DNA of 64,000 bases from Bryum argenteum. Lineage: Eukaryota; Streptophyta; Bryopsida; Bryales; Bryaceae. The notes beneath the pieces were generated by a model that was given only the letters and a program-made list of their open reading frames with translations, was not told where the DNA came from and searched no databases. Positions 11,208 through 22,604 of the stretch are shown piece by piece. Both the position numbers and the translations under genes were made by a program. Every line of letters begins with the position of its first letter. Positions within the stretch are counted from its first letter, which is position 1. The stretch covers positions 12,459,758-12,523,757 of the forward strand of contig CM073323.1 of assembly GCA_037043015.1 (NCBI GenBank), read 5' to 3'.

Positions 11208-11509
11208 TGTTAAAGCTATCAATCAAGCTTAAGAAATAAGCAAGCAGAGTAAGAAATAAGCAAGCAGAGTAAGGCCAAGAGAGAGAGGTGCAAGCAAAAG
11301 AAGTGAGGAGAGCAAGGCTCTCCTCTAGTTTATATATGTAAAAAGAGAGTAGTTATCTCTAGTAATAACTTGATGACCACACCTTTATTATCCAATAACT
11401 ACAACTAAACTACCCGTTTACTATCCATGGGAGTTAATTCCAAGGTAATTATTAGGAGTTAATTCCTAAGGGTAGAAAGTTCCTGGGTCGCCTAGGTTGT
11501 ATCACAACA
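11208..11509 (-). repeat. 5' LTR of the copia element (302 bp)
   Basis: Same TG...CA ends as the other LTR. TATATAAAC on the minus strand at 11336-11328 is the candidate promoter that would drive the genomic transcript. It lacks two of the three 22-bp units and carries A where the partner has G at four places. Confidence 0.95.
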
Positions 11510-11514
11510 ATCAT
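11510..11514. repeat. Target-site duplication, right copy (ATCAT)
   Basis: Matches 5846-5850. A 5-bp duplication is the usual size for Copia integrase. Confidence 0.9.
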
Positions 11515-12075
11515 GGTCACGGCTCTTAGGATCCCTTTCCACTATAGACTAAGGGACACTTTACATGGGGAGTCAAGGTCAACAAATCTCCAAGCCAATT
11601 CACTCACATTTTGAGCCCAATTGGCTTCATGGTCCACTTGGAGAACACATTATACAATTAATAAAGTGGGGGCCAATTCCCCCATGTGTAAAGCCCTTGG
11701 GGTCGATTTGTAGAAGGAAAAACAAGCCCATGGGGCCAATTCGTATTATTAGCTACATTCCATGCTTTTGATTTGATCACATTAAAATATTTTAGTGAAA
11801 TAATGGTTTTGTATTGAAATCAAGCAACGGCCTCTAGGCCATGAATTGGCCTTCCATTCTTGTATCTCCCAACTTTTGGAGCACGGGCCGTGTCATAACT
11901 TGTCCCCCACCCATTATAATATAATTTCAGAAAATTTTCCTTGACTCCCCATGTAAAGCCCCTCGGGCCAATTTTCAGAATTGAACCAATCACAAGAGAG
12001 GATTTGGCCATGAATTGGCCCCATCAATGGCTTGGCCCCTCGTGTAAAGCGGCCCTAAGAGCCACGACCAGGATT
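11515..12075. mobile_element. TIR element adjoining the copia insertion
   Basis: GGTCACGGCTCTTAGG at the left matches the inverse of CCCTAAGAGCCACGACC at the right. A second tier of ends (11550 TAAGGG.CACTTTACA and its inverse ending 12057) lies inside. The interior repeats GCCAATTC and CATGAATTGGCC motifs. The left 40 bp also continue the inverted repeat cut by the copia element. Confidence 0.55.
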
Positions 12076-12411
12076 ATTTGTAAACATGATTGCACGATTG
12101 AACTCTCAAAATAGAGTTTCTGGAAGAAGCATTTGGAGATCGTTTTGAGCCACACGATTGAAGGCTGGAATTAATAGCAACGTATTCCTTCCAAGAACAC
12201 AGGGTTGGACAGCATCTTGGCTCAGACATTCTACAGTCAATCATCCAATTTAAGACCTGCAGGACCTAGTCATCGATGAATGAGAATCACGTTTCATTAA
12301 TCATACAGCCCAAATTCATACCTAGTCATTACATAAACATTTTTATATTTTTATATTTTTTAAATATTATTTCCTTCTTTTTTATTAGAATAGATAAATT
12401 ATATGAGTTAA

Positions 12412-12772
12412 CCCTTAAACGTCAAGCTATACGGATTTGGGCAGCCCAGTGTTGGATCACAGCATTTTTAGAACTTGGGCACCATGAATAGTGCACTTTT
12501 TGAACTTGGGCATCATGAATAGACCAATCAATGATGAGCTTGCAACCTCCTACAAGTATTGTACAACCCCAACCTACCTACCACAATCCTTTTGAAGCAC
12601 AAAATCACTCATACAAATTGTGATTTGAATTCTAAAATTTCACTTTTTGAATGCATCACAAGAAGGTGACCAGTTTGACATCAAAATATAAGTGAAAAGT
12701 TGAGTACATTGAGTGCTACAGAGAAGATTCTGTTGGAATCGGCCCCCTCGGAGCCGCTCAGACGATTAAGGG
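12412..12772 (+). mobile_element. TTAA-flanked piggyBac-like MITE, copy 4
   Basis: TTAA at 12408-12411 and 12773-12776. The left end is CCCTTAAACGTC; the right end has decayed to GACGATTAAGGG. The ~350-bp-group interior is intact. It lies 50 bp from the long member at 12826. Confidence 0.8.
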
Positions 12773-12825
12773 TTAATGTATCAATTAGTTGAAACCAATA
12801 CATGCTGAACCATTGCAAGAGTTAA

Positions 12826-13792
12826 CCCTTAAACGCCCACGATGTCGAAAAACGACATTTTGGATGTACATCAGAAACTTTGAAGAGCCATATCTTCTTC
12901 ATCCGAGGTCCGTTCTGGATGAAATCACTTGGATTAAGTTCCAAATTAAGTCTAGTTTGTGTTGTAAAATTTGCAAGCCCATACAATAAAGTATGAATTA
13001 ATGGAATGCACTTTAGTGAAGACAACTCTTGTTTTTGGGTTTCCAAGCATGGGGCACGTATTACCATTGCAAGCCAATTATGTGAGATTAAAAATAGTTT
13101 TTCATGATTTTTTTTTTTCATGGTCCTGATCTTAAGGTGATTCTTAACAACTTTGTAGTGAGAAGTTTTTTGATCCAAATGATTTTGCTATTGGATTTGC
13201 AATGATGTTTTGTCAACAAGAGAAAATGGATGATATTTGAGGAGCTATATCTCCCTCATTTACCGTTGGATTTCAACTTAATTTTTTGAAATGGCCTCCA
13301 ATCAGAGTCTAGTCTAAGTGGTAGAAACCTTAACAAGATCGAAGATGGTTTGAAGATAAGGCATGAAATTGAATGCAAAGGGTCTAGTTTTGGACTATTT
13401 TTCCTTTGTAAAATGTTCGGTAGTTTTTACCATTGCATGGCTTTTATTTGAGCCAAGAAATTTTTTTGATGAATTTTTGTTGGGTAAAGGACTTATTAAG
13501 ATGAAGGTGAACATCTTTCTAGTTGGTGATTTTTTCATTGCAATAGGTATATCGGTAGCATTTTCACCTCAAAGTGAAAATGATGAAATTTTGCAGTTTG
13601 TTTTTGATATTAATATGTTATGATCTCCGGATCTATAAGGCCTCATGACTCAAATTTTGGTCCACATGATCTTCGATAAGTCTATTACAAGTTTGCACAG
13701 TTGAGGTCTTAATAGCTTCTCTTGATTTTCATCTATGACGATTTCTATGGAAATGTGCTTTTCTGCTAAAGATAGGCTCGGGCGTTTAGGGG
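12826..13792 (+). mobile_element. TTAA-flanked element, long form, copy 5 (967 bp)
   Basis: TTAA at 12822-12825 and 13793-13796, ends CCCTTAAACGCC and GGGCGTTTAGGGG. A small hairpin, GATGTCGAAAAACGACAT, follows the left end. The interior differs from the 350-bp group but matches 25639-26614 nearly base for base. An 86-codon open frame (13363-13623) is shared with that copy but resembles no transposase and sits in AT-rich DNA, so I do not call it a gene. Confidence 0.8.
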
Positions 13793-13859
13793 TTAAAGCG
13801 CCACTTGAGACAACCCCAAATAGAAAAATTGACAACCCTCCTAACCATTTTTGTAGCAC

Positions 13860-14030
13860 CTCCTCAAAATAAGTATTGTATACTAGCAAAGTGCGTGTTG
13901 TCCCAACGGGAAAGCTCTTTATTTGGTACTTTTATAGAATTAACCCGTGTCTATGAGTTCCTTATATTATGTTTATTATTTTTGTACTAGTAAAATCCTT
14001 GTCGTCTCGACCGGAAAGCTCTTTCCCCTA
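13860..14030. repeat. Two diverged copies of an ACTAG..CGGGAAAGCTCTTT motif
   Basis: ATACTAGCAAAGTGCGTG followed by CGGGAAAGCTCTTT (13878-13920) recurs as GTACTAGTAAAATCCTTG ... CGGAAAGCTCTTT (13983-14024). These look like ends of another repeat, but the element itself is unresolved. Confidence 0.35.
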
Positions 14031-14134
14031 TCTACCATTTCCTCGCACAGTATTTTGTTAATTATTTTAATATATGCTTTTTTTCTTTTTTCTTTTTTTA
14101 AAAAATTATTGGAACACGATCCAAAAAACATTAA

Positions 14135-14496
14135 CCCTTAAACGCCCAAGCAAGCCCGAGGGGCTTGATTCCAACAGAATCTGCTTTGTAACTCTCACTG
14201 TAATCAACTTTTCACTTATATTTTGATGTCAAACTGGTCATCGTCTTATGATGCATTCAAAAAGTGAAATTTTACAATTCAAATCACAATTTGTATGTAT
14301 GATTATATGGTTTGAAAGGATTGTGGTAGGTAGGTTGGGGTTGTACATAACCTTGTAGGAGGTTGCAAGCTCATCATTGATTGGTTCATTCATGGTGCCC
14401 AAGTTCAAAAAGTGCACTATTCATGATGCCCAAGTCCAAAAGATGCTGTGATCCAATTTTGGGCTGCCCGTTTTAGACCCCATGGGCGTTTAAGGG
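14135..14496 (-). mobile_element. TTAA-flanked piggyBac-like MITE, copy 6
   Basis: TTAA at 14131-14134 and 14497-14500. The 350-bp-group interior runs in the opposite orientation to copies 1-4. Ends are CCCTTAAACGCC on both sides when read inward. Confidence 0.85.
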
Positions 14497-14749
14497 TTAA
14501 AGAAGGTAAGTAGGTTTGCATATTGGTAGGTTGGTGGGTAGGAAGGATTGCCGTATAGTATTTTATCAGCTTATCTATATTGTTTGATAACTTTATCTTT
14601 TACAGAAATTCGTGAAGTTGTTGCAACTGAAGTCAATTAATATGCGTCAGTACTAGGTTATTGGAGGAAAAAGCTTTAGAGTAAATTACCATGGAGCTGT
14701 AGTTCATGCCGTGGGACCGTGACTAGAATGCGATTGGCATATTGATTAA

Positions 14750-15100
14750 CCCTTCCACCCCTCAATGGGCAGCCCGAAATTGGATCTCAGCATCTTTTGG
14801 ACTTGGGCAATATGAATAGTGCACTTTTTGAACTTGGGCAGCATGAATGAACCAATCAATGATGAGTTTGCAATCTCCTACAAGGTTTTGTGCAATCTCA
14901 GCCTACCTACCACAATCCTTTCAAAGCACAAATCACTCATACGAATTGCGATTTGAATTGTAGGATTTCACTTTGTAGATGCATCACAAAAAGGTGACCA
15001 GAATGATATAAAAAAATAAGTGAAAAATTGAGAATCGAAAGAGCTACAAGCAAGATTCTGTTGGAAAACAGCCCGAGGGGCTGACAGGCGCCTTTAAGGG
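14750..15100 (+). mobile_element. TTAA-flanked piggyBac-like MITE, copy 7
   Basis: TTAA at 14746-14749 and 15101-15104. The left end is diverged (CCCTTCCACC); the right is GGCGCCTTTAAGGG. The interior is clearly of the 350-bp group but older. Confidence 0.75.
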
Positions 15101-15104
15101 TTAA

Positions 15105-15960
15105 CAACAAAGAAAAGAAAGAAAAAACATATTAAATACAGAAATAAATAAAATAATAGTGATTAGCAGACTAAGTCTATGGGCCTAGATCCTCCTCTTA
15201 AATGCAACAAGTGAAGTGATTGGAAGGATGGTGGAAACATTCTCCATGGGACTGAAAATCGGGCACCGCTCAAGACAAAACGGCGTTGCTAACGACAAAA
15301 CTGGTGACTCTTGCATTTGGCTCCATGTGCTTTTGGCTGGATTCATTAGCTTTGCACAGTTTTACATTTACGTAATCACCTTCCCATGATTCTTTAATGC
15401 AATCATGTGGAATAGCATCATTCAGCGCATGAAAGAGAACTAAACTTGAAATCCTCATCAAATTATAGCAACATTTGTACAAGTTCTATCAGTTGTGGAG
15501 ATGCTGCAAAGAATATGCCGTTTTGAGCTGACGAGTCAAGAGTCTTCCATGTTTGTACTCATCTGTAAAAATTAATCTCTAGTAGCACCTATTGGCAAGG
15601 TACCAAGGAACTCAAGGTATCTCTGAAGTATGAAAATTTGTTGGTACACTCAAGAATGTAGAAAATTTGATTAGTAAAAGCTCATAGGTGTTCCACTCTA
15701 GATTACACCTACAATCTAGTTCACAAGTACATTGGGATTCGAAGGTGGAAAGAATGAATCTTCTTCCTGGTTGATTAGCCTACTGTGCGGTTTTTTGTGT
15801 TGTGCCGGTTTTGAGCAGGTTATTTTAATTTTGTTGAAGTACGTAAAAAAAAGGTTTAGAATCTCAAAGAAAAGAAGCTAAAAGTCAGGATTTGGAATTT
15901 TGGGTGGTTATAGCAAGTGACATAATTATTTGTCTTTTCAGGCACTTCCAATTTTGCGGC
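15105..15960. other. Unassigned DNA
   Basis: No convincing gene or element. Short open frames only. Confidence 0.4.
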
Positions 15961-15961
15961 G

Positions 15962-16450
15962 ATGGTGATGAGGCAAGGGACTCGCACAGTCCAGGTGGGA
16001 TCCATCGCAGAAATTTGTGCTCCATCAGGTAGATTCGACATCCTCGTAGCAAGCAATCGTTTGGCTAAGGTAGAGTGTCCTAAAAGCGCCACAGGACCCA
16101 AAAGCGATCTGGCCTCATTTGTAGATTGTGAAGATACATATGTACCTCATTTGTATATAACGCATTTGGGTCAAATCTTACTTAGCACTTTGGAATTTTG
16201 TATAAAATTCACAAATGCGAATTACATGTTGCAAATTTTTGCAATCCTCCCAAAAACCTATTTCGAATGTGGTCATAATTTTATTTTGAATTTACTAGTG
16301 CTAAAAATAGGTCAGATCTCTTAAGGTGGCGCTTTTAGGACACTCTACCTTATCGTCGATACGTCCACCATAACCATGCCAAGTCAAAAATTCCTCACAA
16401 ATCTCGTCGCTCCTTGTGCGATGGAAAAGCTGTGCAATACATTCCGTTAG
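15962..16450 (+). pseudogene. Possible coding remnant split by a MITE
   Basis: A TTTTCAG splice-acceptor-like site (near 15935) precedes ATG 15962, which opens MVMRQGTRTVQVGSIAEICA and continues to SGRFDILVASNRLA at 16066. There a TA-flanked element begins. Reading across the element (one TA kept), the same frame stays open for about 33 more codons to TAG at 16448-16450. I recognise no family. The continuity may be chance; the frame is short. Confidence 0.25.
16068..16350. mobile_element. MITE with TA duplication and 25-bp perfect TIRs
   Basis: Ends AGGTAGAGTGTCCTAAAAGC and its exact inverse, flanked by TA at 16066-16067 and 16351-16352. The 2-bp TA duplication fits the Tc1/mariner (Stowaway) class. 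Interior AT-rich, non-coding. Confidence 0.8.
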
Positions 16451-19200
16451 AATGATCCACATTCATGGCACGGTCCACACTTTCGGATTCCACTCAAGCA
16501 ACAGGGTATTGGCATACAGGGCATAAACTTGACAATGTGTTCATTATTTCCTTGGGTTGTGCACTTCTATTTGATTTTTTTTTATGTAAAATTAAGAAAC
16601 CATTCATGTACAAAGGACATCCTAATTGTTCTGGGTGTCAAAAGGACACCTTGTAAACTTTTTGTGTTCCCGAGGACACTCTGTTTGAGAATACTGTGTC
16701 TTAGAACACTCATGGAGGCAAAATACACCCCCCCCCCCCGGTGTCAAATTTATGCCTTGCTGACAAGGCTCCATTTCTGTACAGAATCTCTGTAATTTCA
16801 GTAAATTCTGCACTTCTGTGACCTACTCACCTCGGCCGTGCGTGATGAGGAGAAGAGATGCTCAAGAGAACTCCTGAAAGAATGCCTCTGCCATGAAATC
16901 TGATCGTCGTTTGTCCAATACTCATGCGATTACGTGATGCAGTGCTGTGAGTTTGCCTGCTGGCCTTTCACTGTATACTGATCAAACTTTCTACGTACAT
17001 GTTCTGTTGAAACAACCAATGTATTAGTCAACTGGAAGTCAATTCATCAGGACAAAAGTAGCGAGGAAAGACTATTCAGTCCATCTCAAGATGAATATCT
17101 CAGTAATCTCAAGAATTTACTGAGAATATTAATATGATCCTCTTTGAAACAATCAAAGAAGACAATGCATCATGTACGGACCCTGATGATATTAGTATCC
17201 TAATGTGGTGGTAATGTTGTGATTCAAGAAATCTAGGTTTGCATATCAACACGTCACAGTCAAGATCCGCTCTAGATAAATGTGAAGGTCGATCGTGCCG
17301 GAATATTCAGAGTAAGGATCTGGCGAGGAGTTTGCTGAGACCGTGGCTGAAATGATATGACAAAGATCGATGCAAGCTGAGGATCGGTGTTTTGGATCCA
17401 GAACGAATACCGATTTGGCAATAAAACGACACTGAAGCATAATACTGACAGAGCTAGACGCCAAGATCACCTAACGATCGGCACCTTCAGCATGGGACCT
17501 TGATGCAGCAAGAGACCACATACGCTGCTGAAGCGACAGACCGACAGTCGTGATTCGTCGTTTGCTTGCAGTATTCAGCATTCCTTTGAAGGATCATTCT
17601 GCTAATTTCCACGACTTTTTTCTAGGTGATTCCACCACATCACATGAATCAAGCAAAGTTGTTCCTTACTGTTCCTCATTGTTGGCAGCGAGGCACTCGT
17701 CCATTGGCAACTCGAAGTGTTGCATCTGATTCACCGCCTTAATTAAGCGAATCAAGGGAACGAGAGTCGTGTGGATTGCGTGCAGGTTGACAACAATTGA
17801 CCTATTCAGTAGAAGATTGACAAACGGTATCAGACCTCTAGTTGATAGGTGTGTTGCAAGAATGACATGAATGCTCTAAAGTGCTGGAGGAGGATCAAGT
17901 TGAAGTTATCCATATGAACCCATTCAACATGATTGAATACAATAGATACGCTGTCAGTGGGAGCAGTATTACTTTCTTCTAGAAGTGGAATCCAAGAGTT
18001 ACGTCCCTGATTCGGTCAGTTTCGGTATCATAATTCACAAGTAGAATTTAACTGCAGTATCAATCACATAGAACTGGATCCACATGCCAACAGTGTAACC
18101 TCTGCAACTGAGCTTCCGATACTTTATGCTTCCAAATTCGGTCATTGGTCGCAGTCGCGTTAAATTGGCTGTAATCCGTGAACCATTGCGGAGCTTACAT
18201 CTGTTTGAATCAATGGAAACCTCGAGCATTGTAAGCCCGAAAGTCCTAGCACTGCATTTGCAACATCAGCTCGTTGTGAGCATAATTGACAAACCCTGAT
18301 CCTTTACGTTATTTGCTCCAGTAACTGGTTCATGAACGAGTGAAAGTGGAGTGGTTGGAGACTCCTGAGACTGTGAAGCACACGCAGGTTAGGATTACTA
18401 AGAATCATAAAATGGACAATCAACCTGATCTACCATCTCAATTATCGACGGTAGAAGTTCGAAATCATTAGTGTCGATTCCGGCAATGATTGAGTTGGGG
18501 TTAGAGGCGCCTCTACAATCAAATGGTCACTGAAGACGCAGGCAGCGCTTATTCGGGAGTTCGTTGGCAGTTTGCAGGTGCCGGAAATTGCTGTGGATGT
18601 GTGATTATACTCATTATAGTGATTTGAAAAGTAATACAATACAATCTTAAAAATAGTAAAGATTTATGTTAGCTCTCGCACTGTCACTTTGTGCCGCAAG
18701 AAGTTGATTGTAACGGTGCAGGTGCACGCATTGGCTATTGATCATGATCAAGCTACATTTCACAGTTAGAAATACGTATCAATTGAGCCTAAGTGCATGC
18801 ATTCAGTGTAGAGATGGTTAATTTACTCCGCTCTGTCTTTACTTTGTTCAAAACCGTTGAAGTAAAGAAGCAGGGGCATGGCGGAAGTTTATATTAAAAT
18901 AGAAAGGTTTTGTATCAATGGATCTAATCTTACTGTCAAAAACTTGTTCAGATTTACTCGAGGGAATTGCAGCATAGCAAAGCGTTGTGTAGTACGATGG
19001 CAGCACAATGTTTGGTGCAAGCATTATTGTGTCCTCAAAAATTAACAACGTTTGCGAATGTTGAACCCTCGCCTCCGATCATCTACTTATCACCTACTGA
19101 GCAACACATAAATAAAATTTCAATGTGTAAAAAGGAACATAGAATAAAAAGAGCTAATTAAATGATCGTCCGATTCCTTAAGAATTGCGTTTAATGTGCT
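16451..19200. other. Unassigned, moderately GC-balanced DNA
   Basis: The base composition is more even than in the surrounding repeats, but no family motif, splice chain or element end stands out. A run of nine or ten C lies at 16730. It may be unique sequence or an old, decayed element. Confidence 0.35.
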
Positions 19201-19345
19201 CACTTGGTCAACTAGTACTTTGCAGTGAAGAGATTAATCTCACTTGGTCAACTAGTACTTTGCAGTGAAGAGATTAATCTCACTTGGTCAACTAGTACTT
19301 TGCAGTGAAGAGATTAATCTCACTTGGTCAACTAGTACTTTGCTC
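19201..19345. repeat. 40-bp tandem repeat, 3.6 copies
   Basis: The unit CACTTGGTCAACTAGTACTT followed by TGCAGTGAAG.. starts at 19201, 19241, 19281 and 19321. The first three copies are identical, so the array expanded recently. Confidence 0.95.
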
Positions 19346-19978
19346 TAGAGAGAGTAATTGCATAGTACGTGTTCAAATATCATAACATAGTTGGTTGATC
19401 CTACCCTCCCAAAGATGTCTGCCACTTTCAATAGAAAATGGAAAACTTGTGTATCGATTACTTCCTAGACTCACACATGATTTGTCATCATAATGAGTGC
19501 ACATTTTTGAAATCAATAAATTAAAAATGACCCAAAGAATTTCTTTTAAAAATAACAATAATTAAAGTAGTTGGAAATGGATAATCAAGCTAATGACTGT
19601 AAGCCTTAATGCTAATGACTAATGCAAGTAATGCATTTTTAGGAATTTAATGGTCTCTTATTGAATCACTTTGTCCATCTTGTAGACAAGTTCAAACCAA
19701 ACTTTTTCTAGATGGTGTCCTCGTGTGTAAATTCCTTCAGTCTAAGTTCATAAACTATAAGGACTCCTCAAAAATTACATGAACCATGGTTTAAGGATCT
19801 CATTTTGAGATACCACTTCAAACCTTGTAGAAAAAGAATCATCGAATAAACCTTTTAGCTCTCATAAAAACCTTGTGATGCTGACATTGCTCCAAACTCT
19901 ACAGGAAATCAAAAGCCGACAATTGGTTCCTTTGTGATTAATTGAACGCCACAAGTCCACAACATCTCCGACACACAT

Positions 19979-22604
19979 TAGAGGAAAACAGGGTCCTCGG
20001 ACACTGTTTTTAACGCTATTTTTAACGCGGTTTAACGTGATTTAACGCGGACAGAAAAAGTGACGCAAATAAATCGAAACTGTCACGGACGTCTTTTGAG
20101 TTTAACGTGTAGTGTTAAAAAATGTTAACGGGGACAAATGATTTATGACGCAGTGTTAAAATGACATTTTTCCAGTTGTGTAAGTTACCCAGGGTCAGTA
20201 ACTTGGTAAGTAAATTACTTTCCACGTCAGCTTTTCCCGCGTTTGTACGTGCCACGTGGGACAAGTTTTCATCCTTGTGATGGTTGAAATCTGATCTGAT
20301 GTAGCATTGAAAATCTGACGTGGCATTTGAATATTGGTGGCTGAAATCGTGACACGTGGCCCCATCCTGGAATGTGAAAGAAGTTTGAAGTTTGTGTAAA
20401 AAAAAAACAGGAGATAGTGTCCAAATTGATGTTGAGGAACACTTGTGTCCTCTGTCTTAACGCGATTTCCAACACATCCTTAGACGTTGTTTAATATTAT
20501 TAAACACAAATGTTGTTTTTTTTTAACGTGTTTTGGATGTGTCTTTAGACGTAGGGTGACATTCACGTTATCAAGTTATGTGTGGAAAGAAACAGGGCCT
20601 TGTGTCAAAGTTGACGCACTTAAACACAAATGTCACGTGTTTTAGCGTGTTTCGAGTAAAGAGACAAGATGTAGGATGACGTTCGCCACGTCATCCATTC
20701 GACGCAATTCGATGGCAGACGTGTGTCAAAAGAAACACAATATGACACAATATGACGGAAATGAAAACGTTAAAGGTGACGTTACATGACACATTCGATA
20801 ACGTAAATGCAACGTCAAACATAACACGATCAATGACTTGTCATACACGAAATGGAGTGCAACATAAAGCTGGTCAGTGCTTTTGTTGTAATAGATGGAA
20901 AATTAGCCACTGATACAAAGTTGCAAGTATTGAGTAGCATAAAGCATAAAGGCTACATATATGTGCTATGTGCTAGGGGTACTCCTTGTGTTACACTACG
21001 TCAAAAGTGATGCGCTAGCGTTAAACCTGCGTCAATAGTGACGCATTCAAGTACTCTATATGATAACGTCTCTAAAAACAATGTTTAACACAACCTATGT
21101 CACTTCAACGGGCGCGTCACTTTTGATGCAAAAACCCTAGCCGCCGTAGACTGACTTTCTGGGTTTCCTCATGCTCGATTTTTCTTGATCTGCACAATAC
21201 ACATTACCACGGACACGCTGAGTTTAATAAGGCATGTTATGCAATCAAACTGGGATGGAGATCATCAGGATGCAACTCTTGAACAACCTAAGAATTACAA
21301 AAAAAGAAGACAAACTTGTAAAACTCCAACACCTCTACAACTCATACTTTAACAATCTAACATGTTACTCTCTAAAGCTGTAGAACTCTAACACAAAATG
21401 TGAAGAAGAGAAATTGCAAAGAAAGAAGAAAAACTTGTAAAACTCCAACACCTCTACAACTCATACTTTAACAATCTAACATGTTAATCTCTAAAACCGT
21501 AGAACTCTAACAAAAAATGTGTAGAAATGAAAGCAAGAGTGAGATTCTAGCTTATATCTTCCCTAAAAGTACCATGACCTAACTATGGCCAGCGGCTAAC
21601 CCTAGCCGCCTCTGTTCATCCACCCCAATGAAAGTCATCCCTCTGGATGGACTAAAGTACGTTATTCTAGACGTCATAGTAGATGTCTTTCTTCACATGC
21701 TTGTGTTGATGTGATCATGTCAAAAGTGACAACATTCACGTTATACAAGTAACACGACCTCAGTAATGACTCACTGACGTTAACCATGCGTCAATAGAAA
21801 TGCATGCATGATGACATCTTTAGGATCAGTGTTTAACACATCCTATGTCTTTTTAGACACGTGCGTCAATTTTGACGCATGTCAAACCCTAGCCGCTGCA
21901 GGTCAAACCCTAATCCTAAAACACAGTTTAAAAATAATATATGTTACTTTTGACATTCACGCCACCATTGACACTCTCTAGGATCATTGACCAAGTCAAA
22001 CCCTAACAGCCACGTCACCCTACCATAAATGCACTTGACACGTCAGCTATGTCATTACGTTTCCTTAAACACACGTTGACACAATTGTTCGTCAAATTAT
22101 ACACCAACGTCACTATTGACATCCACGTGGGACAAACACCAACTTGTCCTCGTCACCCCTATCCTCCACATAAGCCTTCCACATCACCAAGACATTCCAC
22201 GTAGGATTTATGAATATGTCAAAAGTAACACACTGAACGTCGCTCATGTCACTTTAAACGTCATCAATGTTAAAAGAAACGTGCTGACGTAAATCATGAA
22301 TATATTTAATTATTTAAATATTACTAGAGGGTAAAAAATGAAGTGCTAAAGTTACCCCCCCAGGGGCATACATGTCAACGGTGACGTGGTTCTGTTCGTT
22401 TTAACGCGGTTCTATTCTTCCAAAATCCATGAGTGTTACTATAATACTCGCTGTTAAACCAAAGTCAATAGTGACGGAAGTATGTTAAACCGATTAACAT
22501 ACAGAAAGTCACTGTGGTCAAGTTACCCACACTAATTTTGACTAGTATGGGTAAACGTCACTTTTGACGCAAAATAACGCGGGACAAATCACTGTTTTCC
22601 TCTA
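19979..22604. mobile_element. 2.6-kb non-coding TIR element rich in TGACG motifs
   Basis: TAGAGGAAAACAG at 19979 and its inverse CTGTTTTCCTCTA ending at 22604 bound the stretch. The flanks show no clear target duplication. Inside, TGACG/CGTCA occurs about 30 times by eye, often as GTCAnnnnTGAC, along with TTTAACGCGG, TTAACGTG and CACGTG boxes. Two 119-bp direct repeats lie at 21312-21540. Coding frames are nearly absent. Short TIRs plus many subterminal repeats recall non-autonomous CACTA or hAT elements, but the assignment is open. Confidence 0.55.
21302..21540. repeat. 119-bp direct repeat, 2 copies
   Basis: CTTGTAAAACTCCAACACCT and the following ~100 bp occur twice, starting at 21312 and 21431, with a few differences. 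Confidence 0.85.

Larger units (their letters stand above)
5851..11509 (-). mobile_element. Ty1-copia LTR retrotransposon, full length, inactive
   Basis: A complete element read on the minus strand: 5' LTR 11208-11509, leader, gag, zinc knuckle, protease, integrase, reverse transcriptase, RNase H, polypurine tract, 3' LTR 5851-6198. This order (integrase before RT) defines Copia. ATCAT flanks it at 5846-5850 and 11510-11514, a 5-bp target duplication, so both ends are original. Coding capacity is lost through two frameshifts and five in-frame stops. The LTRs differ by about six substitutions, all transitions, plus a 22-bp repeat-number change, so the insertion is fairly young. Confidence 0.95.

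Noticed and set aside
13363..13623. 86-codon open frame shared with 26181-26441 in the long TTAA elements
   Set aside because: Shared only because the elements are copies; hydrophobic, AT-driven composition and no transposase motif.
20269..20475. Open frame in the TGACG-rich element
   Set aside because: Isolated short frame; the element is otherwise frame-poor.
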